Positions 9,262 through 18,662 of a stretch of 64,000 nucleotides of DNA are shown one piece after another. The notes under the pieces were generated by a model. It searched no databases. It was given only the letters and a program-made list of their open reading frames with translations, and had not been told where the DNA came from. Source of the DNA: Acidobacteriaceae bacterium (lineage in GTDB: Bacteria > Acidobacteriota > Terriglobia > Terriglobales > Acidobacteriaceae); NCBI GenBank assembly GCA_003139095.1, contig PLHW01000014.1:111865-175864 (forward strand). The letters are read 5' to 3'. The position numbers and the translations under genes were made by a program. Position 1 is the first letter of the stretch, and each line of letters starts with the position of its first letter.

Positions 9262-10527
9262 CTACGCGTAAATTCCGCGCTGCCGGATCGTGTACGCCAC
9301 CCGGTCGATCGCCAGCATATATGCGGCGATTCGATTGTTCACTCCATGCGTCTCCGAGTAGCGAACCACATCCTCGAACGCCGTCACCATGATGTCCCCC
9401 AGGCGCTCGTTCACTTCCGACTCTTTCCAGAAATATCCCTGCCGGTCCTGCACCCACTCGAAATACGACGTCGTCACGCCGCCCGCGTTGGCCAGAATAT
9501 CCGGAATCACAAACACCTTCTTCTCCGCCAGAATGTCATCCGCCGCGGCCGTCGTCGGCCCATTCGCGCCCTCGGCCAGAATTTTGCACTTCACCCGGTC
9601 CGCGTTCTGGCTCGTGATCACATTCTCCGTCGCCGCCGGAATCAGAATGTCGCAATCTTCCAGCAACAGATCGTTGCTGTCATATTTGTCCGCCCCTGCA
9701 AATCCATGGATCGTCCCATTGCGCTGCCGGAACTCCCACAATTGTTCCAGGTCGATTCCCTTGGTGTTGTACAGCCCTCCACCCACCTCAAGAATCCCAA
9801 TCACTTTATATCCCGCCTCGGCCATCAGCCGGGCCGCGTTCGACCCCACATTCCCAAAGCCCTGCACGATCACCCGTGTTTCATTGCGATTCAATCTCAA
9901 CTTCTTTACCGCCTGGTCGCACACCATCAGCACGCCGCGCCCCGTGGCCTCGCGCCGCCCGCGCGATCCGCCAATGTTGATCGGCTTGCCCGTCACCACT
10001 GCCGTCACCGTCTGGCGCGCGTGCATCGAGTACGTGTCCATCATCCACGCCATGATCTGCTCATTCGTGTTCACGTCCGGCGCGGGCACGTCCTTCTCCG
10101 GGCCAATAAATTCGAATAGCTCCGCCGTGTAGCGCCGCGTCATTCGCTCCAGTTCGCCCATCGACATTTTGTGCGGATCGCAAATAATTCCGCCCTTCGC
10201 CCCGCCAAACGGAATATTCACCACCGCGCACTTCCACGTCATCCAGCTCGCCAGCGCCCGCACTTCGTCCAGATTGACGTCCGGCGCATAGCGAATCCCG
10301 CCCTTCGCCGGCCCGCGCGCAATCGAGTGCTGCACCCGGTATCCGGTAAACACCTCCAAGTGCCCGTCGTCCATCTGCACCGGAATATGCACGATGATCT
10401 CGCGGCTGGGGCTGCGCAACACCCGCCATAGTCCCTCATCCAGGTTCAACTTGCGCGCGGCCAGGTCGAAGCGCGCCGCTTGCGCCTGCCACGGATTAGT
10501 TTCCTGCTCCAGATCGATGGTCTTCAT
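9262..10527 (-). CDS. gdhA: glutamate dehydrogenase (Glu/Leu/Phe/Val family)
   Basis: 421-aa cytoplasmic enzyme interconverting glutamate and 2-oxoglutarate plus ammonia. The catalytic domain has [14 protein letters not shown] and PFGGAKGGI with the catalytic lysines, and the Rossmann half has [25 protein letters not shown] and [13 protein letters not shown] are also standard. The length fits the short hexameric class. Cofactor preference is not decided here. The start ATG 10527 begins the normal domain; no partner gene is adjacent. Confidence 0.95.
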   Translation of the reverse strand: MKTIDLEQETNPWQAQAARFDLAARKLNLDEGLWRVLRSPSREIIVHIPVQMDDGHLEVFTGYRVQHSIARGPAKGGIRYAPDVNLDEVRALASWMTWKCAVVNIPFGGAKGGIICDPHKMSMGELERMTRRYTAELFEFIGPEKDVPAPDVNTNEQIMAWMMDTYSMHARQTVTAVVTGKPINIGGSRGRREATGRGVLMVCDQAVKKLRLNRNETRVIVQGFGNVGSNAARLMAEAGYKVIGILEVGGGLYNTKGIDLEQLWEFRQRNGTIHGFAGADKYDSNDLLLEDCDILIPAATENVITSQNADRVKCKILAEGANGPTTAAADDILAEKKVFVIPDILANAGGVTTSYFEWVQDRQGYFWKESEVNERLGDIMVTAFEDVVRYSETHGVNNRIAAYMLAIDRVAYTIRQRGIYA

Positions 10528-10826
10528 AGCATCTCCCCAATAATTTCTCGCGATGATGGCTTGGTATTTCGCTGACGAGCTTTTCGCGATCGATTAAAAA
10601 GTCCAGATCGCAAACTCCGAAAGTATATGGCTACGCCCAAACTTCAAGCAAGTTCACCCCACCCCGGCCCGCAGCCACATCTTACAATCTGTTTGCAATT
10701 CGCTGGCAATCCCCATCTCAGACTGTTTAGCCCATTTTCTCCGCGTACTCTGCGACCTCTGCGTTTAAAGCTCTCCCCCGGAACTGAAACGCACCCGCCA
10801 TTCCCACCTATAATGTTTCCTCAGCC
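10528..10826. other. divergent intergenic region gdhA/trpE with a CTCTGCG repeat
   Basis: 299 bases hold the promoters of both genes; no convincing promoter boxes or leader peptide for trp attenuation were found (no run of Trp codons). Positions 10738-10771 carry a degenerate CTCTGCGaCCTCTGCG repeat that has a second copy at 40641-40675. Confidence 0.5.
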
Positions 10827-12437
10827 ATGATCCGCCCCGACCTCAAAGAATTCTCCCGCCTCGCCCGCGCGGCCACGCTCGTCCCCGTCGCCAAGTCCAT
10901 CTCCGCCGACCTGCTCACTCCCGTCTCCGCCTTCCTCGCCGTCGCCGCCAACGAGCCCGATGCCTTCCTCCTCGAATCCGTCGAAGGCGGCGAAAAAATT
11001 GGCCGCTACACTTTCCTCGGCTTCCGTCCCTTCCTCCGCCTCGAGTCGCGAGGCGACCAGATCACCATTCACCGCAACTCCTCCAGCCCGCGCAAAAAGC
11101 CTCTTACCGCCAAGTCCGCCCGCATCCCCAGAATCGAAACTCGCACCGCCAGCGTCTTCGACGTCATCAAGGAACTCCTCCACCAGCACCGTCCCGCTCA
11201 CGTCGATGGCCTTCCACCCTTCACCGCCGGAGCCGTCGGCTACTGCGCCTACGACATCGTTCGTCAGCTCGAAAACATCGGCACGCATGCCCGCTCTCAG
11301 GCCAAAGACGACCTCCACGTCCCCGACTGCGTCCTCATGTTCTTCGATCGCGTCCTCGCCTTCGATCACCTTCGCCACCAGATCCACATCGTCGCCTCCG
11401 CCGACGTCACCTCCGAATCGCCCAAATCGGCCTACCAGCGCGCCCTTCGCGACATCGCTTCCATCGAGCGCAAGCTCGCGGCCGGATGGAAGCCCTCCCG
11501 CCTAAATGCGCCGTCGCGCCCCGCCGCCAAGTCCAGGCTCAAAGTCCGCCCCCGCACTCCCAAGGCAAAATTTCTCGCCAGCGTCCGCCGCGCCAAGGAA
11601 TACATTGCCGCCGGCGACATCTTCCAGGTCGTGCTCTCCCAGCGCTGGGATTTCGAGCCTGGCATCGCTCCCTTCGATCTCTATCGCGCCCTCCGCACCG
11701 TCAATCCTTCGCCCTACATGTATTTCCTCCGCTTCGGCGCAGGTGGAGCGACGGGCGTCCGCGCCCGCTCAGCAAAGAACTCCGCCAACGAATGGAGCGC
11801 CGCGCTGCACGTCCTCGGCTCCTCCCCCGAAATGCTTGTCCGCGCCGCCGGCCGCAAGCTCGAATACCGTCCCATCGCCGGCACTCACCCGCGCGGCAAA
11901 GACGAAGCTGAAGACGCCGCTCTCGAAAAGAAAATGCTCGCCGACGAAAAAGAGCGCGCCGAGCACGTCATGCTCGTCGACCTCGGCCGCAACGATCTCG
12001 GCCGCGTCAGCGAATACGGTTCCGTCAAAGTTCGCGACCTCATGTACGTCGAGCGCTACTCCCACGTCATGCACATCGTCTCCGCCCTCGAAGGCCGCCT
12101 TCGCCCCGAACTCGACGTCATGGACGCCTTCGCCTCCTGCTTTCCCGCCGGCACCCTCAGCGGCGCCCCCAAAGTCCGCGCCATGCAGATCATCGAAGAG
12201 CTGGAACCCGCCCGCCGCGGCCTCTACGGAGGCTCCGTCCTCTACGCCGACTTCGCCGGCAACCTCGATTCCTGCATCGCCATCCGCACCCTGCTGATGA
12301 AAGGCAAAAAAGCCTACCTCCAGGCCGGCGCCGGCATCGTAGCCGACTCCGACCCCCAACGCGAATTCGAAGAAACCGAAAATAAATCCCGCGCCATCCT
12401 CCGCGCCGTAGACCTCGCCCGCTCCGGCATGGGATAA
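10827..12437 (+). CDS. trpE: anthranilate synthase component I
   Basis: 536-aa chorismate-using enzyme, first step of tryptophan synthesis, making anthranilate with ammonia from TrpG. The N-terminal LLES motif (FLLESVEGGEKIGRYTF) is the tryptophan feedback site. The C-terminal chorismate-binding domain shows GDIFQVVLSQRW, GSSPEMLV, PIAGTHPRGK and the FPAGTLSGAPK loop. It begins with ATG 10827. trpG and other trp genes are not in the window: the next gene encodes an unrelated secreted repeat protein. It could also be the paralogous PabB, but the LLES motif and overall length favour TrpE. Confidence 0.93.
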   Translation: MIRPDLKEFSRLARAATLVPVAKSISADLLTPVSAFLAVAANEPDAFLLESVEGGEKIGRYTFLGFRPFLRLESRGDQITIHRNSSSPRKKPLTAKSARIPRIETRTASVFDVIKELLHQHRPAHVDGLPPFTAGAVGYCAYDIVRQLENIGTHARSQAKDDLHVPDCVLMFFDRVLAFDHLRHQIHIVASADVTSESPKSAYQRALRDIASIERKLAAGWKPSRLNAPSRPAAKSRLKVRPRTPKAKFLASVRRAKEYIAAGDIFQVVLSQRWDFEPGIAPFDLYRALRTVNPSPYMYFLRFGAGGATGVRARSAKNSANEWSAALHVLGSSPEMLVRAAGRKLEYRPIAGTHPRGKDEAEDAALEKKMLADEKERAEHVMLVDLGRNDLGRVSEYGSVKVRDLMYVERYSHVMHIVSALEGRLRPELDVMDAFASCFPAGTLSGAPKVRAMQIIEELEPARRGLYGGSVLYADFAGNLDSCIAIRTLLMKGKKAYLQAGAGIVADSDPQREFEETENKSRAILRAVDLARSGMG

Positions 12438-12555
12438 CAAGCCACTAACAGAACTCTCGCCACGTACTCCTCGCCCTTGACATACTCCGCCGCCAAGGCC
12501 TACGCTTCGCTTGGCGGTTCCCCCCACGCTACAACTTCCATCCTTGGAGGTCATC

Positions 12556-13776
12556 GTGATCCCACCCCGGGTAAGCCACCAGCTTCGCAACTTACTAACT
12601 TGCAACTTACTGAACTGCGCGTTCACTCTCGTCCTTGGCATTCTCTTCGCGGGAGCTTCAGCACACTCTCAAACGCTCGAGGTTCTTTACAAGTTCACCG
12701 GCGGCGCAGACGGCAGCCAACCTGACTCGCCGCTTGTTCGCGATTCCCAGGGCAACCTCTACGGCACAACCGTGACCGGCGGCGCCAACCAGCTCGGCGC
12801 CGTGTTCAAGCTCTCCCCCGACGGCACCGAGACCGTGCTTTACAGTTTTCAGGGCGGAGTCGACGGAGTCTGGCCGGTCGGTTTGACGCTCGCGAGCGAT
12901 GGCAACTTTTATGGCGTGACCCGTTACGGCGGCACTCCTCCCTACGAGGGATACGGAACTGTGTTTAAGCTCACCCCGAACGGTACTGAAACTGTTCTCT
13001 ACGCTTTCAACGGCGGCGCCGACGGCAACACTCCTCTGGCAGGTGTCGTCAGAGACGCCCAAGGCAATCTCTATGGCACAACCTTCTACGGTGGCGACGA
13101 GCAGTGCGGCAGTTGCGGCGTCGTCTTCAAGGTCGCGCCTGACGGCTCCGAGACCGTACTCCACACCTTCACCGGCGCCCCCGATGACGGTGCCTGGTCC
13201 ACCGCGGGTCTGGCCCTCGATAGCTCCGGCAATCTCTACGGCACTACAACCTACGGCGGCGCACATAACTGGGGCACTATTTTCAAAGTCGCGCCTGACT
13301 CCACCGAGACAGTTCTCTACAACTTCGCCAATGCCGCTGACGGCGCAAACCCCGCCACCACTCCCATCTTCGACCCGCAGGGAAATCTCTTCGGCACAAC
13401 CGTCCCCATGCTTTTCCCTCAGAACGCCTATGGCACGGTTTACAAGCTCGTCCCCACCAGCGGCACGTTATCGACGCTCTACACTTTCCTCAAGCCGTCC
13501 AATGGCGCTTATCCATACGGACCCCTCGCCCTTGATCAACACAGCAACCTTTTCGGCACAACCTTCGACTCGGTTAACGAAAAGTCCTATCACGGCACCG
13601 TATTCGAACTCACTGCCAAAGGCCGGTTGAAGACGCTCCGTCGTTTCATTCCCGCGGTCGGGGATTATCCCAATCAGGGCGTGCTCCTCGACCCGCAAGG
13701 CAATCTCTACGGCACAACGTCCGCCGCCGGCGCCTACCGTTACGGCTATGGCACCGTGTTCAAGTTGACCCCCTAG
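12556..13776 (+). CDS. secreted GloVer-type tandem repeat protein
   Basis: 406-aa exported repeat protein. After a signal peptide (cleavage near ASAHSQ) it consists of about nine repeats of roughly 40 residues with the core YGTT.GG...GTVFKL.P.GTETVLYSF.GG, the TIGR03803 (GloVer) repeat from memory, which probably folds as beta-propeller-like blades. The start is a GTG at 12556 with GGAGG five bases upstream, which decides against the TTG at 12511. The signal-peptide region overlaps a degenerate AACTTACT heptamer repeat at 12587-12619. Its role is unknown; such proteins are abundant on acidobacterial cell surfaces. Confidence 0.8.
   Translation: MIPPRVSHQLRNLLTCNLLNCAFTLVLGILFAGASAHSQTLEVLYKFTGGADGSQPDSPLVRDSQGNLYGTTVTGGANQLGAVFKLSPDGTETVLYSFQGGVDGVWPVGLTLASDGNFYGVTRYGGTPPYEGYGTVFKLTPNGTETVLYAFNGGADGNTPLAGVVRDAQGNLYGTTFYGGDEQCGSCGVVFKVAPDGSETVLHTFTGAPDDGAWSTAGLALDSSGNLYGTTTYGGAHNWGTIFKVAPDSTETVLYNFANAADGANPATTPIFDPQGNLFGTTVPMLFPQNAYGTVYKLVPTSGTLSTLYTFLKPSNGAYPYGPLALDQHSNLFGTTFDSVNEKSYHGTVFELTAKGRLKTLRRFIPAVGDYPNQGVLLDPQGNLYGTTSAAGAYRYGYGTVFKLTP
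12587..12619. repeat. degenerate AACTTACT heptamer tract inside coding sequence
   Basis: Repeated AACTTACT/AACTTG units encode part of the GloVer protein's signal peptide (RNLLTCNLLNC). Related tracts are at 17577, 18948, 38711 and 46208. Confidence 0.5.
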
Positions 13777-13779
13777 CCC

Positions 13780-13820
13780 GCTCGCTCGCCGTCGAATTGG
13801 CCCGTTCGGGCATCGCATAA
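13780..13820 (+). pseudogene. trpE 3'-end-like remnant
   Basis: After the GloVer stop, a short frame encodes AVELARSGIA and then stops; trpE ends AVDLARSGMG and then stops. The two stretches agree at roughly three quarters of about 37 bases, including the TAAC after the stop. This looks like a duplicated 3' end of trpE left on the far side of the GloVer gene. Too short to exclude chance. Confidence 0.45.
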
Positions 13821-14060
13821 CGGGCGGATTGGCGATCCCCTGGCCGAAAAGTTCCATTGACTCGCGTCCCCCTCGACTGGACAATTACCGGGAGCAATCG
13901 CTCTCCCTCTCGATAAGCTCGGCTCCTTCCCAGGCCACGTGCGCCCCCATCTGCCATGACTTCCTAAGGGGTCGCTCCAAGACATTTCATTCAATCGGCG
14001 CGCCGGCTCGCTCTATCCGTCCAGGTCAGCGAAGCGGGCCGCCTGAAGGAGAAGACTCAA

Positions 14061-14885
14061 ATGCAAAGACAAAAAACAGTACTTTTATCCACCGCCTTGT
14101 TCTGTCTGTTCTTCCTAACCCTGTCGGCTTCCGCGCAAGTCCACCCCGACGTTTACTCCAACAGCAGTCTGAAGGGCCCTTACAGCTTCCTCGGAAACAA
14201 GTGGCTGTCAGACCTTGACAACAACCCCGGAGCCTCAGTTGGAATCGTGAACTTCGATGGACTCGGCAACCTCACGCTTTCCATGACCATGAACACTGCC
14301 GGCACTGTAACCACCTATACGGGCACCGGTACTTATTCGGTGGCCAAAGACGGTACCGGAACCTTGAGTTTCACACTTTCTGGTGGCCCCAGTTTGACCG
14401 ACACCATGGTGCTTGATACCGGCGGCAAGAGCTTCCAGTTCGTTCAGATCTCCTGCACCGGTTGCGGCAGTGACAACAGCGTTTCGTCCGGAACCGCGGT
14501 CGCCATGGGTGCTTCGTCCTTCACCACCGCCGACTTGAAGGGCAACTATGAGTGGCTGCTGGCGAAATGGACCAACGATCAGAATTCGAACGCGGACGTC
14601 AACCTGGGCACAATGATCTTCGACGGCCACGGTAACATCAAAGGCTCGGCCACCGACGTTTCCGCGGGGACCCCCCAGAGCTTTACATATTCCGGAACGT
14701 ACTCTGTCAATTCGGATGGAAGCGGGTCGATGACTTTAAATGCCAACGGTACCTCGATTATGGTTGCTTTCGTGGTTAATTCGGCGAGCGCCAACGGCAC
14801 GGGCGCCAAGGGACTCCAACTGCTGAAGACCGCGGAGAGTGGAGGTTCTAACTCGGTTCACTGCGGCACAGCAACAAAACAGTAG
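14061..14885 (+). CDS. secreted protein with two acidobacterial beta-repeat domains
   Basis: 274-aa exported protein without a recognised function. A signal peptide (to about SASAQ) is followed by two homologous modules of ~110 residues. Each starts S/DLKG.Y.{4-5}KW, has an FDG.GN strand, then a TYTGTGTYSV or TYSGTYSVNSDG strand. A CTGCG pair lies between them. The ATG 14061 has AAGGAG ten bases upstream. It probably forms two small beta sandwiches or barrels; I do not recognise a named family. Confidence 0.75.
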   Translation: MQRQKTVLLSTALFCLFFLTLSASAQVHPDVYSNSSLKGPYSFLGNKWLSDLDNNPGASVGIVNFDGLGNLTLSMTMNTAGTVTTYTGTGTYSVAKDGTGTLSFTLSGGPSLTDTMVLDTGGKSFQFVQISCTGCGSDNSVSSGTAVAMGASSFTTADLKGNYEWLLAKWTNDQNSNADVNLGTMIFDGHGNIKGSATDVSAGTPQSFTYSGTYSVNSDGSGSMTLNANGTSIMVAFVVNSASANGTGAKGLQLLKTAESGGSNSVHCGTATKQ

Positions 14886-14935
14886 CCGTCGGCGGAAGGA
14901 GATTAGATAACTATTGTGGAGTATAGCTGCGCCTG

Positions 14936-14974
14936 CCCACGCTAACTTCGCCCTTCAGGGCTGGTCGGCGTGGG
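14936..14974. terminator. nested hairpin between convergent genes
   Basis: Outer arms CCCACGC (14936-14942) and GCGTGGG (14968-14974) enclose an inner hairpin GCCC-TTCA-GGGC (14950-14961). It lies between the stop of the plus-strand gene at 14885 and the stop of the minus-strand amidase at 14990. No T-run; may be a dispersed palindromic repeat instead of a terminator. Confidence 0.45.
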
Positions 14975-14989
14975 ATTGGGCTTCAACTT

Positions 14990-17545
14990 CTACTGCCCCT
15001 GCGTCTTATCGATCTTGCTCGCCACCTTCACTCCGCTCAGCCCGCCCGCATATTTCGCCACGCCGCGGTAGAGCGACTCGGAAATCCGCTGCCGCTGCTC
15101 TGACGTTTCCAGCTTGCGCTCATCCGTCGGATTCGACACAAACGAAATCTCCGCCAGGATCGACGGCATATTCGCCCCGATCAGAACGATGAACGGCGCC
15201 TTCTTCACGCCACGGTTGCGGATTCCGGCATTGTTCAGCGTCAGCCCGTCAAACAGCGAGTCCTGCACATCCGAGGCAAATTCGCGCGACTCATCGATTT
15301 TTTCCTTCAGCGCAATTTTCTTCACCAGGTCTTGGAGTTCGTGAATCGATTTCTCCGAGACCGCATTTTCCCGCGCCGCCACCTCCAGCGCCTCCGGCGA
15401 CGACGTGAAATTCAGGTAATACGTCTCCACCCCGCGCGCGTCCGGGTCATGGCTTGAATTCGCATGGATCGAGATAAACAGGTCCGCCTGTTCGCGATTG
15501 GCGATCGCCGTCCGTGTCTCCAGCGGAATAAACGTGTCGTCGCGCCGCGTGTACACAACCTCCGCGCCCAGTCGCACCTCCAGCAGTCTGCCCAGCCGTC
15601 GCGCCACGTCGAGCACCACATCTTTTTCGTACAATCCGTGCGGCCCGATCGTGCCCGTATCGTGCCCGCCGTGTCCTGCGTCAATCACGATTTTTCCGAT
15701 CTTCAGTCCCAGCGCCCGCGTCAGCGAGCGATCCCCGGAAGCCGTCGGCCGCGCCTCCCGCGTTTCCAGATCCGCCGTATCGTCCCCCGCATGGCCCCTG
15801 CCCGGCGCATCTTTGACTGCCGGACCCTTCCGCGTAGTTGTCGCCGGACTCTGCCCGCGCTGTTTGTCCCCGTTGTGCCGCAACGGCGCTCTATCGTCAT
15901 CGGCCTCCACAATCGTCTTCGGAATCCTCTGATTCGATCCCTTCACCGCAACCGTAGTCTTCGTCACGCCCGACGAACCTTCCGCATCCCTGGGGTTCCG
16001 ATCTGCCGACTTCGCCCCAGTTCGCGAATGCGCCGCATCACTGGCGGTCGCGGCCTCTCTTGTCTCGCCCGCGGAGCCGTCGTCCGCATCCTCCGGCGCG
16101 GCCTTCGCTACGATGGCGTGTTCCTTCTCTTTCTTACGCTGCACCTTCTGTCCCGGCGCAATGTCGGTCGCCAGATCCTCCGCATCATCGTCGGCCGCGC
16201 CCGCCACCGCATTCGCCGCCCCACCCGGCGACGTATCGCCGCCGTTCTCCTGCTCGTGCGCCTTGGCCAGCATCGTCGCACGGCTCTGCCTTCCATGAAT
16301 GTCGATGATCAGCCGGTAAGGATCGGGCAGCAGAAACGCGTCATAACTCGAAAGGTCGTCCACCTCCAGCACAACCCGCGTGCGCCCCGCGTTGAACTCC
16401 GCCACGCGAATCTTCTTCAGAAATCCGTCATCCACATCGAACGTTTTTCCCACCAGCGTCGACGCCAGCCTGGTGTCGCGCAGGTCAAAGAAAATCCGGT
16501 CCGGATTCGAAATCCGCTGCGAATCGAATTTCACCTCGCGCTCCACGTCGATGGCCACCCGCGTGTAATTCGGAGTCGACCAGTGCCGCACGCCCGTGAC
16601 CCGCGGCAATTCGTCTCGCCGCGCGCCGCTCGTCTCCGCCGCGCTCCTCGTCCCAGCGTTCCCAGCCTCGTTCAGTTCCGAGCTCGCACTTTCCCGCGCA
16701 CTCTCGTCGGCTTCTTCGCGGCCATTTCCATTCCCAAGTTCCTTGGGAGTGTCTTTCGACGCCGCCTCTTTCGACGCCGCGTTCGAGCCCCCCTTAGCAA
16801 CCCCGCCCGCAGCCAGCTTCGCCGGCCCATACAAAGGGCCGCCCGACGCCCCCATCGAACCGCCGCCAGAAGCCGCATTCCGGTCGCGCGCCGCCGCCCG
16901 CGCCGTTTCCTTCTTGCCGCCGCGTCCATTCTTGCGTGCCGTCCGTTCCCTCGCCTCAGCCGCGTCGTCAATCTCCTTGACCGCGGCCCGCGCATCCTCC
17001 GCTAGCCGGTTTCGCGGATAGCGATGCACAAAATCTTCGAACGTCCTCCGCGCCTCCCCCGCATCGTTCAGATCGTCCTTATAAATCTCCGCGATCGTAA
17101 ACAGCGCCTCAAACCGGTACTTGCTGCCCGGATACTCCTTCCGCAAAAACCGATACTCCTCGACCGCCCCGCGCAAAATCTTGTCGTCGTCAAACCGCCG
17201 CCCCATCTCCACCAGCAGCTCCGCCGTTGCCACCACGCTCGGGTCCGCCTTCGACGACGCCGGGCTCCCGAAATACACTCGCCGGTACGCGTCAATCACC
17301 CGCTGATATTCATGCCGTGTCCGCTCGCCCATGGGACGGCCGTTCAGCGCCTCCCGCATTCTTTCCGCCCGCAAGAGTTGCGCCCGCGCCCAAGCGTCAT
17401 TGTGATGAACACGCGCCGAAGCCGCAGGCGTCCAGACGAAAAACAGCGAAGCGAGGAGCAAACACAAGCCCGCCCCCCACCGCCCACGGCGATGCAAGAA
17501 GCCCAATTGGCGTCGAATTAGGGTCGTTGAAGCCTGGGTACTCAC
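14990..17545 (-). CDS. N-acetylmuramoyl-L-alanine amidase with N-terminal TPR-like region and AMIN domain
   Basis: About 851 aa, exported. Order: signal peptide, TPR/YfiO-like helices (about 40-180), a long Ala/Gly/Lys-rich linker, an AMIN domain (WSTPNYTRVAIDVE to YRLIIDIHG), a second charged linker, and a C-terminal Amidase_3 zinc peptidase. Zinc ligands and catalytic residues are visible: VIDAGHGGHDTG (His), YEKDVVLDVA (Glu), ISIHANSSH (His) and ILAEISFVSN (Glu). It cleaves the amide between MurNAc and the stem peptide in septal or maturing peptidoglycan. GTG 17545 is preferred to TTG 17551 because AGGAA is at a better distance. It sits directly downstream of a lytic transglycosylase on the same strand. 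Confidence 0.9.
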   Translation of the reverse strand: MSTQASTTLIRRQLGFLHRRGRWGAGLCLLLASLFFVWTPAASARVHHNDAWARAQLLRAERMREALNGRPMGERTRHEYQRVIDAYRRVYFGSPASSKADPSVVATAELLVEMGRRFDDDKILRGAVEEYRFLRKEYPGSKYRFEALFTIAEIYKDDLNDAGEARRTFEDFVHRYPRNRLAEDARAAVKEIDDAAEARERTARKNGRGGKKETARAAARDRNAASGGGSMGASGGPLYGPAKLAAGGVAKGGSNAASKEAASKDTPKELGNGNGREEADESARESASSELNEAGNAGTRSAAETSGARRDELPRVTGVRHWSTPNYTRVAIDVEREVKFDSQRISNPDRIFFDLRDTRLASTLVGKTFDVDDGFLKKIRVAEFNAGRTRVVLEVDDLSSYDAFLLPDPYRLIIDIHGRQSRATMLAKAHEQENGGDTSPGGAANAVAGAADDDAEDLATDIAPGQKVQRKKEKEHAIVAKAAPEDADDGSAGETREAATASDAAHSRTGAKSADRNPRDAEGSSGVTKTTVAVKGSNQRIPKTIVEADDDRAPLRHNGDKQRGQSPATTTRKGPAVKDAPGRGHAGDDTADLETREARPTASGDRSLTRALGLKIGKIVIDAGHGGHDTGTIGPHGLYEKDVVLDVARRLGRLLEVRLGAEVVYTRRDDTFIPLETRTAIANREQADLFISIHANSSHDPDARGVETYYLNFTSSPEALEVAARENAVSEKSIHELQDLVKKIALKEKIDESREFASDVQDSLFDGLTLNNAGIRNRGVKKAPFIVLIGANMPSILAEISFVSNPTDERKLETSEQRQRISESLYRGVAKYAGGLSGVKVASKIDKTQGQ

Positions 17546-17576
17546 AACCAAATTCCTACGAATCTGAACCTGTTTC

Positions 17577-17613
17577 GACTTCTAACTTCTAACTTCTGAC
17601 TTTTAACTTCTGC
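17577..17613. repeat. CTTCTAA heptamer tandem tract
   Basis: Four to five degenerate 7-base units (CTTCTAA, CTTCTAA, CTTCTGA, CTTTTAA, CTTCTG) lie between the transglycosylase stop and the amidase start. A related CTTCTGA tract is on the other side of the transglycosylase at 18948-18980. Confidence 0.6.
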
Positions 17614-17615
17614 CC

Positions 17616-18662
17616 TCATTCCGTGTTGCTGATATACAAAACGCCCCGCGCATCCCGCTCCACCCGTACCGGCTCATGCACCGGGCCAAAACTCACCCGC
17701 GTTCCGCCGCCGCCGCCCGCATAAAGCTGCGTAATCCGCCGCACGTAATCCCGCGTCTCCGCAAACCGCGGAATCCCCGCGCTGCGCGCCACCGCTCCCG
17801 CTCCCGCGTTATACGCCGCCAGGCTCAGGCGCACGTCGCCGCCATAGCTCTCCAGCAGCTGCTTTAAATGCCTAACCCCGGCGTCCACATTTTGTTGCGG
17901 GTCAAACGGATTGGAAACATTCAGCGACCGCGCCGTCGCCGGCATCAGCTGCATCAGCCCCATCGCCCCCTTGCGCGACACCGCATTCGGATTGAAATTC
18001 GACTCCACCTTAATCACCGACCGCACCAGGTTCGGGTCCACATTATGCTCGGCCGCCGCCCGCTCAATCGCCGCATCGATCTCCTGCTCCGTAAACGCCA
18101 CATTCAGCGCCGCCCGCTCACCCCCGCGCCCCTGCGACCCGCCGCTCAAATACGTATTCACCTCCGACGCCGCCGTCCGCGCCGCCCGCATCACCGCCCC
18201 GCTCGTCGGCACCGGCTTGTAGCGGTGCTCGGTCGTGCTCCAATAAACCAGCCCCGATCGCGCGCCCGATTCCCAATTCGATTGCGAGCCCGACTGCCAG
18301 CTGGTTTGCGAGCCCGAAGCCCGATCCCCCGCCGACCCACTCGCCAGGCTCGTCGCCCCAGTCCCGCGAGCCCCAGTTCCGCGGGGCAGAGTCCCGTCGG
18401 CAGCTGTCCCCTCCACCGCCGAACCGGCAGCCTTCCCCCCGTTCCCCGCCGCGCGAGCGGTTCGTCCTCCAGCCCGCGTCCCGCTCCCCGGCGGCCCATC
18501 ATTCACATAAATGGTCCGCCCATCCTTATCCTTCGAAGCGGTAATCTCCCCGGGCTCCGCCCAGGCGCGCCCCGTCAAAACCGACGTTGCTCCAATAAAA
18601 CTGGAAAGGAAAGTGGTCGCCGTCAATCCGGCCATCAGGAAGTTTTTCAGGTGTCTTCGCAT
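17616..18662 (-). CDS. lytic murein transglycosylase (SLT family)
   Basis: 348-aa exported enzyme that cuts the MurNAc-GlcNAc bond to form 1,6-anhydro-muropeptides. Signal peptide to about RAWA; a DUF4124-like module (ASKDKDGRTIYVND); a Gly/Ser-rich linker with repeated QSGSQSNWESG-like units; then the SLT domain with IKVESNFNPNAVS (catalytic Glu), KGAMGLMQLMPATA and SLAAYNAGAGAV. The C-terminal end repeats the first motif as ERDARGVLYISN. ATG 18662 begins a good signal peptide; a TTG 21 codons upstream is possible. Located just upstream of the amidase, it suggests a peptidoglycan-turnover pair. Confidence 0.9.
   Translation of the reverse strand: MRRHLKNFLMAGLTATTFLSSFIGATSVLTGRAWAEPGEITASKDKDGRTIYVNDGPPGSGTRAGGRTARAAGNGGKAAGSAVEGTAADGTLPRGTGARGTGATSLASGSAGDRASGSQTSWQSGSQSNWESGARSGLVYWSTTEHRYKPVPTSGAVMRAARTAASEVNTYLSGGSQGRGGERAALNVAFTEQEIDAAIERAAAEHNVDPNLVRSVIKVESNFNPNAVSRKGAMGLMQLMPATARSLNVSNPFDPQQNVDAGVRHLKQLLESYGGDVRLSLAAYNAGAGAVARSAGIPRFAETRDYVRRITQLYAGGGGGTRVSFGPVHEPVRVERDARGVLYISNTE

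Noticed and set aside
10528..10826. trp attenuator leader
   Set aside because: No short open frame with tandem Trp codons and no terminator/antiterminator pair was found.
15464..17005. 513-codon plus-strand frame opposite the amidase
   Set aside because: Arg-rich antisense reading; amidase motifs are on the minus strand.
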